Below, piece after piece: positions 1-10,672 of a DNA stretch of 64,000 nucleotides (positions are counted from its first letter, which is position 1; each line of letters opens with the position of its first letter). Made by a program: the position numbers and the translations under genes. Source of the DNA: Alisma plantago-aquatica (lineage: Eukaryota > Streptophyta > Magnoliopsida > Alismatales > Alismataceae); the NCBI GenBank assembly GCA_963693085.1, contig OY856409.1:660344591-660408590 (forward strand), given 5' to 3'. Under the pieces are notes generated by a model that saw only the letters and a program-made list of their open reading frames with translations, did no database searches and had not been told where the DNA came from.

Positions 1-799
1 CCTGGAACTGTGGATATCTTTTCTGGGTTTTCCTCTTCTCAACCACAGATCTCTCTATCCTTCAGACTGACTCAACGAAGGTAGAGAATCTCTCTCGGTT
101 TTCTAAGGCAGACACAGGGGTTGATATATCAGCATTCAAACCCTTCTCGAATCTCCTGATTCTTTCCTCTTCTGTGGCAGCCATGTGCGGACAGAACCGC
201 AGCAACTCCATGAACTTAGCTTCATACTCGCTAATGTTCATCATGCCCTGCCTCAATCTCTCAAACTGAGAGATCTTCTCGTCTAGGAAGGTCTTTGGAA
301 AATATCTATTGATAAATTCCCGACGAAACTCTTCCCACGAGGACTCTATCCCTGGTCTCTTCTGCTCTTCCATGTTCCACCAGTGACCAGCACTGCCTTT
401 GAGAAGATAGACAGCATGTCTAACCTTCTCAGCCTCCGGGATATTAAGAATCCTGAAAGCCTTCTCCAACTCTGTTAACCACAGATCAGCATCTGCGGGG
501 TCGGCAGTCCCAAAGTACTCGGTAGCTCCGACACAACGAAGTCGCTCGAACGTCTTACCAATAGCTTGTCCTTCAGGCTGGGCAGGTGTCCTAGGTGCAG
601 GCATGGGCATCCTGTCGGTGATGTGTGTCATGGCAATCATAAACTGTCCGAACATAATTTGAACAGCTGGGTTACCCATATCAGCTGGGTCAAACTGGGG
701 TGGTTCAGGTGCAGGCTGTTCTATTTCTAGAACCCTTGCACCGCCTCGAGGTGCACTAGCACTACTCTCTGCCACGTACTCATCATGTGGCTCTGCCAT
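1..799 (-). pseudogene. gag of element A, N-terminal part, broken by one stop
   Basis: The product would be the capsid polyprotein that packages retrotransposon RNA. The frame opens with ATG at 799 (MAEPHDEY), about 115 bases beyond the PBS, and runs 245 residues. It includes the retrotransposon gag core: LxxTELEKAFR, HWWNMEE, a WEEFRREF block and ERLRQGMMN. A TGA at 62-64 interrupts it exactly where the related gag of element B has an arginine codon (RRIERS), so this looks like a CGA-to-TGA transition; homologous sequence continues in frame to the window edge. The zinc knuckle and pol lie outside the window. The element is probably not autonomous. Confidence 0.85.
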
Positions 800-913
800 C
801 CTTATGTATCTTCTTCTCCTGAGGAGCAGAAGATTCTATTAGATAAGGAAGAGATACTAAGGATAGACTCGACATCCTAAGTCCTATGCCTCTGTAGACT
901 CAGCGAACCTAGG

Positions 914-925
914 GCTCTGATACCA
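914..925 (-). other. Primer binding site of element A (initiator Met tRNA type)
   Basis: Minus strand reads TGGTATCAGAGC, complementary to the 3' end of plant initiator methionine tRNA, six bases downstream of the LTR end. Confidence 0.9.
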
Positions 926-1258
926 CTTAATTGTGGGCTCTGATCTCCAAAACACGATATAAACACGATTTAAACGTAGCGGAAGCGATTCGATTAGCAG
1001 CGGAATACCAAAAATCCGCGGAAATTAAAACTTTTTTAGATAAAGCATTGAAACCATAAAACTTCCTTCATAAAAGGAGATAAACTGTTTACATCTCAGA
1101 TAATTACTTCTTGAGTAATTATATACAACATGATACAAAATCTCAAGAACTCATAACCAAAATCTCAGACTACAAGACTCCAAGACCTGAGAGTACAGAG
1201 GACACATAGGACTGACTCTAACTACACCACATGGCAGGCTAAATCTCCACCTGAGATT

Positions 1259-1423
1259 TTACTGCTGCCCCTGGTGCTGCTGCTGCTGAGACTGGTCACC
1301 TGTAGACCTGTTCCTCCGTCCTCGACGTCCACCTAAAAATTTGAATTCTACGGGGTGAGACAATTTTACATAATTTTCCCAGCGAGAGTTATAACTCTCC
1401 GCCAGAAGCTTTATTATAGCACC
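1259..1423 (-). other. Conserved small open frame in LTR A (R/G- then Q-rich tail)
   Basis: On the minus strand an uninterrupted 54-codon frame runs from just after a TGA to a TAA at 1259-1261. It contains AESYNSRWEN, then FLGGRRGRRNR, then a glutamine-rich end (QQQQHQGQQ). It has no ATG, so it would need an upstream exon or another frame. The G/R-rich part begins directly after TTTTTAG|GT, which resembles a 3' splice site. Similar frames sit at the same place in LTRs C (10106-10252) and B (34153-34308). No known family is recognised, and whether it is translated is unknown. Confidence 0.4.
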
Positions 1424-3119
1424 TCAAAGAATAACTTAAACAGTAAAAGCTTCATAGTATTCAACATCAGATATAATAGTAAGCATGAGTTCAACAGTTA
1501 TGAAATATGAAGACATTTGCACTATATAGTGTAACATCAATCAATCAACTCGTAGTTATCTCTAACAGGTGTGCTACGCTATGGATTAGGTTTTTCAAAC
1601 ATTACTTTTATGCCCTGTGGAGATGAGGTTTACCACACATACTCCAACCAATCACTGCTAAGTGCCTCGGTATCATACTAGGTCATCGAAAGAGCTGGAT
1701 TCTCATGACCTTCACCTTCCTCAGTCAGTAAGAGGATTACTTGTAGGACATCTTGTGCCTCTACTATAATAGCTTACCAGGGTAATCTGGTCCTTCTCTA
1801 CTTTAGAGTTACAGTGGCGTTCTGTACTCTCTTCGTCATCAGGAGATTTCATGTTTATCTTCCACTGATACGGATATATGTGCTTTCTTTGTCATCAGGA
1901 GGTTTCATGTTTACCATCCACTGATACGGTATGTAATTGTAGTGAAGGATTGACGGATTGCACATCTACATCAAACACCTACACTAGGATGTAAGGTTCT
2001 ACACATCCATATACCCCACATACTCAAAAGTATGTGATCTAGGAGTTCCCTTAGGAAAACCTGTTTCACCATCATTTGATCTCTGACAATGATGGATCTA
2101 TGATCAGGGCTCTACATTACACTTGATTAGTTAGGTACATTCAGTATTCTTTTAACATCATACATTGTTCTTCAAACAAAAACATTAGCTTAACAGCTAT
2201 GAAAGGAGAATACTAAATGTAACAAGCCTAACTCTCATCAATCATCATTTCTCAATACATTCATCACAAGTCATCTCTAAAGCATGACCTTGATGGTATT
2301 TATGGCTCTCATAGCCCATTTAATTCATAGATTGCCATTGATAAGGCATCAAGATATTTTACTATTCATAACGCTAACAACATGTTTTCAATGAATATAG
2401 CATCATCATCCATACCTGGGTATGATCATCTTCATATCAGAACCTGCAAGGTTAATTCAACTGATAAAAGCAATTCAAATCAAGAATTATACTTTCCACT
2501 CTTGCCATAAGAGCTAAGTTCCCTGATTCTCATCAATTAGGGTTTACTATTCACATTGCATGCCATCACCCTAGAATTAGGGTTTATTATTCACCTCATG
2601 GCGAATTGAACTCATATCATCATCATGTATGAGAAACATCATCATTAAAGCTCCTAGATAAGATTAAAATTCACTAAACATCATAATTAGGGTTTCCATG
2701 ATCTCACATAGGTGGATCATACCCTAATCATGCACATTCATGTGTATTGAAGGTACTTTACTTAAGTTTCCACTATAAAAGGGTACTTTCTCTCTCTTAT
2801 GATACTTTCTCTCTCCTCTTACTAGTAGATGGTGATAACACCACTCTAGATCAGGTTGGGTTAAGTCCTCATTGACTAGCATAAGCCAAAACATCATTAA
2901 CATGTGATTAGGGTTTTATTAGAAAAAGGTATTACTCAATTAAACTCCTCAAGGGTATTTTGGTAATTTACCTCATGATCACCATCATGGGTCAATTCAT
3001 TAATCACTTAGTCCCTTAATGTTCTAAGTTACCATTAGGGTTTAGATTAGATCACCATTGAACCAATTACAACTTCAAGTGATTAAGTATAAATAACCTT
3101 GAAAACCTCCAAACGGTTT

Positions 3120-4620
3120 CAACCCTCAACCACCAAACGGTTTGAAACCGTTTGGGTGCGTTGACCGTTTGCTAGGTTTGACTCCAAGACCGTATGACCT
3201 CAAGGTCGTATGCCCAAACCGTTTGGGTGTGTTGACCGTTTGGAAAGGTTGACTTTCCAAACCGTTTGAGCTTATACGGTTTGAAACTGTTTGATCAACT
3301 TGCCTTGAGATCGATTGGTCCAAACCACCTTGAGATCGTTTGAGCCCAAATGGTCTTGAGACCGTTTGGACCCAAACGGTCTTGAGACCATTTGGTCCAA
3401 ATGTGCTCAAACCATTTTGACCTCCAACATGGTTCAAAAGTTACAAATGTTTATGATTAAATATGTTGAAGCCCTCAATTGGCCAAAGCCATGTTAACCA
3501 CTTATAAATTGAGTCAATTAGGACGAGCCTCAATAAATTGGACACCAAATTAACCCTCAATTGAAAGCCAATTAGGGTTAAGTCCATCTCAATTAGAGTT
3601 TCAAATCGGATGGTCATCAATATTCAACAATGTGAATCAATTCAGGGTTGAACCTATCAATTGACCTCCAATTGGGCCCAAACTTGGCCCAAACGGTCTT
3701 GAGATCGTTTGGATGACCTCCAAACGGTCTTGAGACCGTTTGCCCAAGAATTCATCAAAATCTAAGTTGATTTGATAGGGGTTGAACCTTAATTAAGTCA
3801 CAAATCAGCAATTTGATTATTTCAATAACCCACTATAATTGGGCCCTCAATTGATCAAATTACCTTAACCCTAGACCTCCAAACGGTCTTGGGTTGTCAC
3901 CAAACGGTCTTGAGACCGTTTGCCCATCCATCCTTTGGACTCTAGTGAAAATTCATTAAGGTTTGATCTATTGAGTTAATCATCACATCAATACTTAATC
4001 GCAATATGATTTGGTACCTTTGGATCTTCAATTTGTCAACTATACTTGACCCCAGACCTCTAAACGGTCTTGGGTGATTCCCAAACGGTCTTGAGACCGT
4101 TTGGATGATTCCCCAAACGGTCTAGAGACCGTTTGGGCTAATCAACCCAAAATCACTAATTAACTCATTGGAATTTCAGCACTGATTTCAATTAGGATTT
4201 GCCCTATTGATTAGCCTTCAACTCATGACTCGTTTGGAATTAAGCCATCAAATTTGGTGAGTCATTAATCAACATCATTATGAACAGTAATACCAAACAG
4301 TCAATGCTTGTTCAACCATCTTAAATGGTCTTGAGACCGTTTGCCCAAAAAGGGAAAATTAAACAGATTGAAAAATCAGAACTTAATTCAATTGGATTTA
4401 CTAATTGATTTGCTTATATCTCACGATTCCTTTGGAGTTAACCCCTCAATTTTTGTGGGTGATCAGCCTACATAATTAGGAACAGGATTCTCATACGGTC
4501 GTCGCTTGGTCAACTAGACCAAACGGTCTTGAAGACCGTTTGCCTCCATGCGACCCTGAAACCGTTTTCCCACCAAACGGTTGTGCAAACCGCATGGGCA
4601 ATTGGTTAGGACCGTTTAGT
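3120..4620. repeat. Array of palindromic AACGGTC motifs in LTR A
   Basis: Many copies of the imperfect palindrome AACGGTCTTGAGACCGTT and half-sites CCAAACGG/CCGTTTGG, irregularly spaced and densest at 3120-3440, 3680-3740, 3880-3920, 4060-4135 and 4500-4620. Intervening sequence is AT-rich. No genuine gene is seen; a minus-strand frame at 3126-3437 merely translates the repeat. Confidence 0.85.
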
Positions 4621-5831
4621 AAAGTGTAAATCCATAGATAAGCATAGGAATTAACGCCCTTATCTTCTACCTCGAGAACAGTAGCAGTTCCTCATGATTT
4701 TGCTTGCAAGGATGCAAGGGAAGATAGGGAAGAAGAAGAACTAGCAGCTATATGCATAGAAAAAGATGTATAATCAAAGCATAAGGTTTAGAGTTATAAA
4801 ACCCACCTAAAGGTTGTTCCTTGAGCTAAAAGCTTCCAAGATTCAGGTCTTTAATGGCGTCTTTGAGCTCCACAGGTCGTCCAAGGTGAATTCTCCAAGG
4901 AAAAGTTGGAAAGGAATGGCTAGAAAGATAGAGCTAGGTGAGCTAGCAATGAATTCAACCTTGAAAACAAGTTTCCTCCAAGAATTCAAGCAAAAGGGAT
5001 GATCCAAACTTACCTTGAACTCCCTGGTCATTCTCTTATGCTCCAGAGCTCTGCCTTAGTCGGTTTGAGCAAGGGGGATAAGTGAGGGAATGAAAGAAAC
5101 GTTCCTTTGCTTGCAAAGGAAGTGATATATATATATATATTTTGGGTGAAATTTCTCCATAAAGCTTCTACTTTATCCCATTTCTCATCTAAGTCCTTCC
5201 TTTCTTCTTTGCTCGTACCTACCCCTTATTTCTAAATACAAACTCCTTCTAAGGTCAAGAATTGAAGGCAAAGAGGATCAACCCATCACTAAAGCATACA
5301 CATAAAAGGGCTATTATACATACACCTTGATTATTCAATCACAAAGGTGTTCTTTATTATATGATTATTCAAATGAAGTGCCCTCTTCATCATTTCTACT
5401 CTAAATGATGACAAAAGTTATAAAAGATATTTTAGATGATGTATTTTACAAGTTGCACCCCTCAAATTGGGTAAATTGCACTTTACACCAATTTAGGGTT
5501 TTCAAGTACAGGGGTTGCTTCCACAGCTGCACCTTGGTGCTCAAGCTTGGGAAATCCCTTAAACTTCATCATAAACATCCTCATGATGTCTCAACATCAG
5601 AGGAACATCTCAACATGTGCAATTTGCAAGTTAATCCCTTAACTGGGTAATTTGCACATAGATCCCTGTATTACAAAACAATGCTACAACTTTATATATA
5701 TAAAGGAGCAAAATTGAAATATATGTTTCTGAGGAACTTAATTACATGTCCAAAGTTAATCATAAGGATTTAATTACATATTTAGGCAAAACACCTAGGG
5801 TTAGTTCATAACCCAGGTCAGGGATGTTACA

Positions 5832-6577
5832 ATCTTCTTCGAGCTTGTGTTTTGCAGTTTCTAGGCAACTGGGATGTGCATCTGAGTTTGATAGAGTTTG
5901 CCTACAACAACAGTTATCAGCGGAGCATTGACATGGCTCCTTATGAAGCTTTGTATGGAAGTAAGTGCAGATCTCCTTTGTGTTGTTATGAATCAGGTGA
6001 GTATCTACTTTTGGGTTCTGAGTTAGTTCAGCAGACGACAGATAAGATCAAGGTGATACAGCAACATCTGAAAGTGGCACAGGACAGGAAGAAGTCTTAT
6101 GCATACAATCACCGATGACCTTTGGAATTCCAGGTAGGAAACAAAGTGTATCACAAAGTCTCTCCATGGAAAGGTGTGCTAAGGTTTGGACGGAAGGGTA
6201 AGTTGGCACCTAGGTATATGGGGCCTTACTCAGTCAGAGAACGTGTTGGCAAAGTAGCTTATGAGTTAGAGTTGCCTCCAGAGTTGCATAGGTTGCATCC
6301 AGTGTTTCATGTCAGTATGCTGAAGAAAAGTCATCCGGATTCAAGTACAGTGATACAGCCAGTTGAGGTTGAACTTGATGCAGATATGACCTATGAGGAA
6401 GGTCCTGTGGCGATCCTTAACAGAAGGATCAAGAAGCTGAAGAGGAAGGACATGGTTCTTGTGAAGGTTCTTTGGCAGCGTCGTGGCATCGAGGAAGCCA
6501 CGTGGGAGCTTGAGGAAGAGATGAGCAGGAAGTATCCCTCGCTTTTCTCTTCGGATTTCGGGGACGAAATCCCTTAA
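5832..6577 (+). pseudogene. pol fragment of element C: integrase C-terminus and chromodomain-like tail
   Basis: Encodes the end of the integrase core (LHLSLIEFAYNN, APYEALYG, RSPLCCYE), then the integrase C-terminal GPY-type segment (LAPRYMGPYSV, LHPVFHVSMLKK) and a chromodomain-like tail (VLWQRRGIEEATWELEEEM, ending DEIP). The tail is typical of plant Tekay/Del-type chromoviruses, in which it helps target integration to chromatin. A TGA at 6116-6118 stands between HR and PLEFQVG where the family has arginine, again CGA to TGA. The 5' end is cut by element A, so no catalytic activity is possible. Confidence 0.88.
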
Positions 6578-6589
6578 AGGGGGTTAGCT
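6574..6589 (+). other. Polypurine tract of element C
   Basis: Purine-rich AAAGGGGG just after the pol stop and directly before the LTR start TGTAAGGACC, the expected position for priming plus-strand DNA synthesis. Confidence 0.75.
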
Positions 6590-7516
6590 TGTAAGGACCC
6601 TGACCTGCGTTTAGGGTTTACCCTGTTTGTTTTGCTTAACCTTGGTGGTTTGATGCTTGCTAATCACCTTTGAGTGGTGATTAGGGTTTGGTTATGCTTT
6701 GTTGAGAGTTCGAGGGGCTACTTGCAAATAACCCAAGTCTAGGGTTTTGTGTGCAAGTTTGCCATCTTGTGAGATGTTTTCCCCTCTTTACTTCCTCTAG
6801 GGTTGAGAGGAATGCTTGGGCTTGTTGTTTGAGTTTCTTGGGCCTTGCTTGATCTTGTTTGGGCCTTGAGGTGCTTTGTTTGGGCTTGCTTGAGCCTTGT
6901 GTCAGCCAAGTGAAGCTTGTGTCACCCAAGGAAGAGTGTGTGTCGACCTAGAGGTGGTGTGTCGACCTGGAGTAGTGTGTGTCGCCCAGCAGAGCTGCTA
7001 GTTGTGTCGCCCATGTTGCTGGGTCCAACCTTGACCACGTTTGGTGGACACTTGGTGTATATGTTTGACAAGTGTCTCTTGGTGTGCTAGTGTGTTGGCT
7101 TGAACCCTAGGACAAGTGTCCCTTGGGTGGACGACACTTAGCATGGATCTACCTTGGTTTCTCCTCCCCTTCTTTCTATATATGTGGCTCTTTCCCTTGC
7201 CTTAGTTTCCTTTGCTCTTTTGGTCTCTCCTCCACCTTGAGTGCACGACACTCCTCCCTCTCTTGCTTGTGTCAGCCGAGACACTCTCCTGGAGTTGCAG
7301 TGGTGTCTGATACCCTCTCTTGGATCAGCTTTGGTGGACAACATCCCTTGGAGCTTGAAGTGCATCTTCTTCATTGGAGCTTGGAGCTTAAGGCGGGTTG
7401 CATAACTTCTAACCCTAACTCCTTTACCTCTTGCTTGATTTTGTTGCATGTTAGTAGTTTAGCTTAGTTCTTTGCTTTTATACCTTGCTTATGTATCTTT
7501 GGTGGCCGATCCCCCT

Positions 7517-7640
7517 CTAGGGTTTAGGGTTCCTTTGTATACCTTGCTTTCTAGGGTTTAGGGTTCCTTTGTATACCTTGCTTTCTAGGGTTTAGGGTTC
7601 CTTTGTATACCTTGCTTTCTAGGGTTTAGGGTTTCCTTGT
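7517..7640 (+). repeat. 34-bp tandem repeat with telomere-like TTTAGGG
   Basis: Units begin CTAGGGTTTAGGGTTCC at 7517, 7551, 7585 and 7619 with a 34-bp period; three units are complete and the fourth is partial. Each carries the plant telomere heptamer TTTAGGG once or twice. Confidence 0.9.
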
Positions 7641-8270
7641 GTTGGAGGTAGGTGATGACTCTTGATGGGAGATATCCTCACTTGGTTTGGGTGTGTTGGG
7701 CGATACCCTTGTTCTTGTGATGGGTGACATAGTGGTGTTCTTTGTGTTGGAGGTTGATGGTGACCTAGGGTTGGGCGATATCCCTTCTTTGTTGGTGTGT
7801 TGGACGACATGGCACATTTGTCCTTGTATTGGGCGATATGGTATCCCCTTTTGATGGACGATATGTATGCCCTTGGTGGACGACATGATGCGTTCTTAAG
7901 GTTGGCCGATACCCTTTCCCGTGTGTTGGGCGATAGGGTGAGCTAGGGTCATGTTGGCCGATATGTTGGTGACCTTGGTGAACAATAGATGAGCAATGCT
8001 CTTGTTCTTATCTTGGATGATAGGTCTTTGTATCTTGATGGGCGACATGGTGAGCATGATGGGCGAGATGGTCCTCCTTGTGTTGAGAGACATCCTCTTC
8101 CTCATGATGGACAATAGACCTAAGTTTCTTGGAGGTTTGTTGGTGCTGGCCGATAGCCATGCATGGTGTGGTGGTCGATATCCATGCTGGACGACACCCA
8201 TGATGGCCGATAGCCAAGTTGGGTGACAACCTTGGGTGGTGATGGCCGATAGGCCATGACAGGTTTTAGT
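7640..8270 (+). repeat. Degenerate GGCGATA/GGACGACA motif array in LTR C
   Basis: More than twenty short motifs of the form TTGGGCGATA, TGGCCGATA, TGGACGACA or TGGGCGACA occur at irregular spacing of about 20-50 bases. Short frames crossing it are low-complexity by-products and are not annotated. Confidence 0.8.
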
Positions 8271-10105
8271 GAGGGTTGATGAGAGTTATGGTGAGATTCT
8301 TGTGATCCTAGAGTAACGGTTCCATGTGTTATGAAAGTGGATGTTTATGCTAAACGATGGTGGTATCTTGTTAGTGATAACAACAATGAATATGATGCCT
8401 TGCAAACAATAATAATGCTAATGATAGTAACAATGATGATAATGGTAATAGTAAGGAAATGGTAATAAGATGCATGATGTGGTCCATATGCTTATTTTTT
8501 AATAATAAAGGAGATGATAGTAATAATGTTGAGCATAATAATGATGGAAATAATGATAGTAATGATATGCATGAAGTAATCCTTGTACTTAATTGTTAAA
8601 TGAGAATGGTGATAGTTACACTAGTAGCTTGCTCAATGATATGGTAATAAGGATGATAGTGGATGGTGACATAATGGTAGTGGTAACAATAGTACTTGTT
8701 CTGTACGTTTGAACATCTTGATTGTTCATACAATTCTGAGATAAGGATAAATATAGATATGGCTTGTTAATGATGTACATTATACACTTGATCAGCAAAT
8801 AGTGTAAGAATGATAAGTAGAGTATCTTGAATGGCATTTATGATGGTAACATATTCCTTATGTTGAATCTACGATTATTGTGTATCCTAACCATGCAGGT
8901 GATGATTAGCCATGAAAAGGCTATGAGACACATGTGATGAGTAACATCACTTTGATGACTAATCTATGAGGTTGTATAAATGATGTGTTTGTCCCATGAT
9001 AATGATGTGAGCCTTGAGAGGCAGTGACAGTACATGATGAGGGATTGAGATCCTATGGTATGTGATGATCCTTGAGATGGATCTAGATGGTTGGCAAGAG
9101 GCCGAGTGGTAACATGTGATGTTGGATCTTTGTGATGGATCAGGATGATGTGGGTTTCATAATAATATAATGTTCTTTGATTTCTATTATATCTTGCATG
9201 TTATATAACTTGGTTGAATCCTACAATCCATCTAAAACATACTAATTAATCACAGTGAAATATATCATGTAGTTTGCCCTGGCCATAGATCCATCATCGT
9301 CAGGACTTGGTGATGGTGAAACAGGTTCTCCTATGGGTTAACCTGGAAGCGCATATTGTTGAATATGTGTAGGTTGCTCCTAGCCTGAAAATGAGGAGGT
9401 AAGAGTGTAACTTTGGTTATAGAATCAGATACGTATGAAGAGCATGGTGAATAGGCCCATGGCTCAGGATATGTGATGTGTGGAGCATGAATGTGTTCAT
9501 GGCTCAGAGCACGATGAACAGGCCCGTGGCTCATTTTTACTAGAGCCGAGACCTGTACCAAGGCGGGCTAGAGTGAGGGTAGCCTATGGAGCTGACCCTG
9601 TGGCTTAGACCACTTCAGCATGTGACTACGGTCCTACTTGTATTGTACTCGTGTACTGACCATGAGGTGGGAGGTCATGGAGTTCGGCTCTTCCATTGAC
9701 CTTGTATGGCACCGGCTTGGGTTTCGTAACTGAAGGTTGGATTTGAACGGTACGGTTCAAATCCTCAGGGCATAATAATACGTAATATAGCCGTTTAGTA
9801 CTTATTGCTTAGGATCAACACGAAACATTGGTTGAGGCCTTGTTTGTGTAATATCTTTGTTATATCTTGCAGGTTATGTGACAATATGTCATATCTTGAT
9901 AAGCAGGTTATGTGACATTATATCGTGTTCTGATAATCATGTAAATAGGGATACATCTTATCTTGCTAATCATATTCCTTGAGATATATCTGGTTATATG
10001 CTTTTGTACAGCTGGTAAGCTTGTCGGTAAGAATAATCTATTTTATATATACTGCTCTTGTTATACCTATTATTAGATATCTGCTGTTATAATCTATCTT
10101 GTTGA

Positions 10106-10252
10106 GGTTCTGTAGTTGCGGTGGGGAGTTATGTTTCCCGCTGGGACAATAGTTCAATTGTCTCACCCCACTGGTTTAACCCCTTTTTAGGTGGTCGAGG
10201 TAGACATGGTCGTGGTCATGGTGTTGCGGCCGAGCAGCTTGAGGAGCAGTAG
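10106..10252 (+). other. Conserved small open frame in LTR C (R/G-rich tail)
   Basis: An open 48-codon stretch starting directly after a TGA and ending TAG. It contains GSYVSRWDN, then VSPHWFNPFLGG, then GRGRHGRGHG and EQLEEQ. Its position in the LTR, the SRW core and the FLGGR junction match the frame in LTR A (1259-1423), including a splice-acceptor-like CTTTTTAG|GT before the G/R-rich part. Unknown product; coding status unproven. Confidence 0.4.
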
Positions 10253-10672
10253 AAGGCAAGTGTTGGACATGCTGCTGTTTTGGATGTTTTGTAGTAGAGT
10301 CTAGAGTCATCCCTGTACTCTCAGGTCCTTGGCAGTGTTTCAACGTTGTTTCACGATGACCGATTGATGATGTTTGTATATCCTATTGTTGGCCGGATGT
10401 GGGCCTTTTCTGTATATGAACAGGTGGTGAACTCATGAGGTGGATGGACAGCTATTTCTGTAAGCTGTAGACACGTATCAGATCTCGCATATGTATATAT
10501 TTGACATTTTTCTGTGCAGGATGAGGACTGGAAAGTAATAGTTCCACAGTTTATATGTTTTCCGCAATCGGTTTTAATTAACCCGTGTTTTCATAATCTG
10601 TGGTTATGGTGATTTCCGAACGTTTTCGCGTAACACCTCGTTATCTGTGTGATAATGGGATGTGTTGCCACA

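Larger units (their letters stand above)
1..5831 (-). mobile_element. Ty3/gypsy element A, 5' part (runs off left edge)
   Basis: Minus-strand LTR retrotransposon of which only the 5' LTR (932-5831), primer binding site and start of gag are in the window. The LTR starts TGTAACATCCCTG at 5831 and ends CCCACA at 932. Gag resembles that of element B (plus strand, 24892 onward), whose pol ends in a Tekay/Del chromovirus-type tail, so A is placed in that group by inference. It is inserted into the integrase region of older element C: the coding sequence of C resumes exactly at 5832. The target duplication at this side would be ATCTT (5832-5836); its partner lies outside the window. Confidence 0.9.
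932..5831 (-). repeat. 5' LTR of element A (4900 bp)
   Basis: Bounded by TG...CA in minus orientation, with a PBS six bases beyond its 3' end. On the minus strand it holds, in order: a TATA-like AT run (about 5130-5140), a splice-donor-like AAG|GTAAG (5009-5015), a long array of palindromic AACGGTC motifs (about 3120-4620), AACCCTAA-rich sequence (about 2500-2760), an acceptor-like TTGCAG|G (about 2440), a block shared with other LTRs (about 2060-2090) and a conserved tail with a small open frame (1259-1423). The tail includes the TACTCTCAGGTC string found in nearly all LTRs of the window. Confidence 0.88.
5832..10672 (+). mobile_element. Ty3/gypsy element C, 3' remnant
   Basis: Plus-strand remnant consisting of the last quarter kilobase of integrase, the chromodomain-like pol tail, a polypurine tract and a 4.1-kb 3' LTR. 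The 5' part was displaced by insertion of element A at 5831/5832. Immediately right of its LTR lies a truncated copia LTR (from 10673), so the target duplication cannot be recovered. It is older than element A because A interrupts it. Confidence 0.85.
6590..10672 (+). repeat. 3' LTR of element C (4083 bp)
   Basis: Starts TGTAAGGACCCTG after the polypurine tract and ends TTGCCACA, matching the GCCACA end of LTR B. Contents in order: TATA-like TCTATATATG (about 7177), a GGCGGGTTGCATAAC block shared with B and F (about 7393), 34-bp tandem repeats (7517-7640), a GGCGATA/GGACGACA motif array (7640-8270), AATAATG-rich simple sequence (8370-8560), an acceptor-like CCATGCAG|GT (8891-8900), the shared CATAGATCCATCATCGTCAG block (about 9283), and a conserved small open frame (10106-10252) before the TACTCTCAGGTCC string. 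Confidence 0.85.

Noticed and set aside
914..925. tRNA gene or fragment at GGTATCAGAGC strings (also 17477, 24766, 63552)
   Set aside because: Only 12-base matches at the expected distance from LTR ends: primer binding sites, not tRNA genes.
3126..3437. Minus-strand 103-codon frame in LTR A
   Set aside because: It translates the AACGGTC palindrome array; composition and position match no gene and the frame is not kept in B or F.
7123..7467. 114-codon frame in LTR C and its minus-strand partner
   Set aside because: Both strands are open over the same LTR stretch, with no family motif or conservation in related LTRs.
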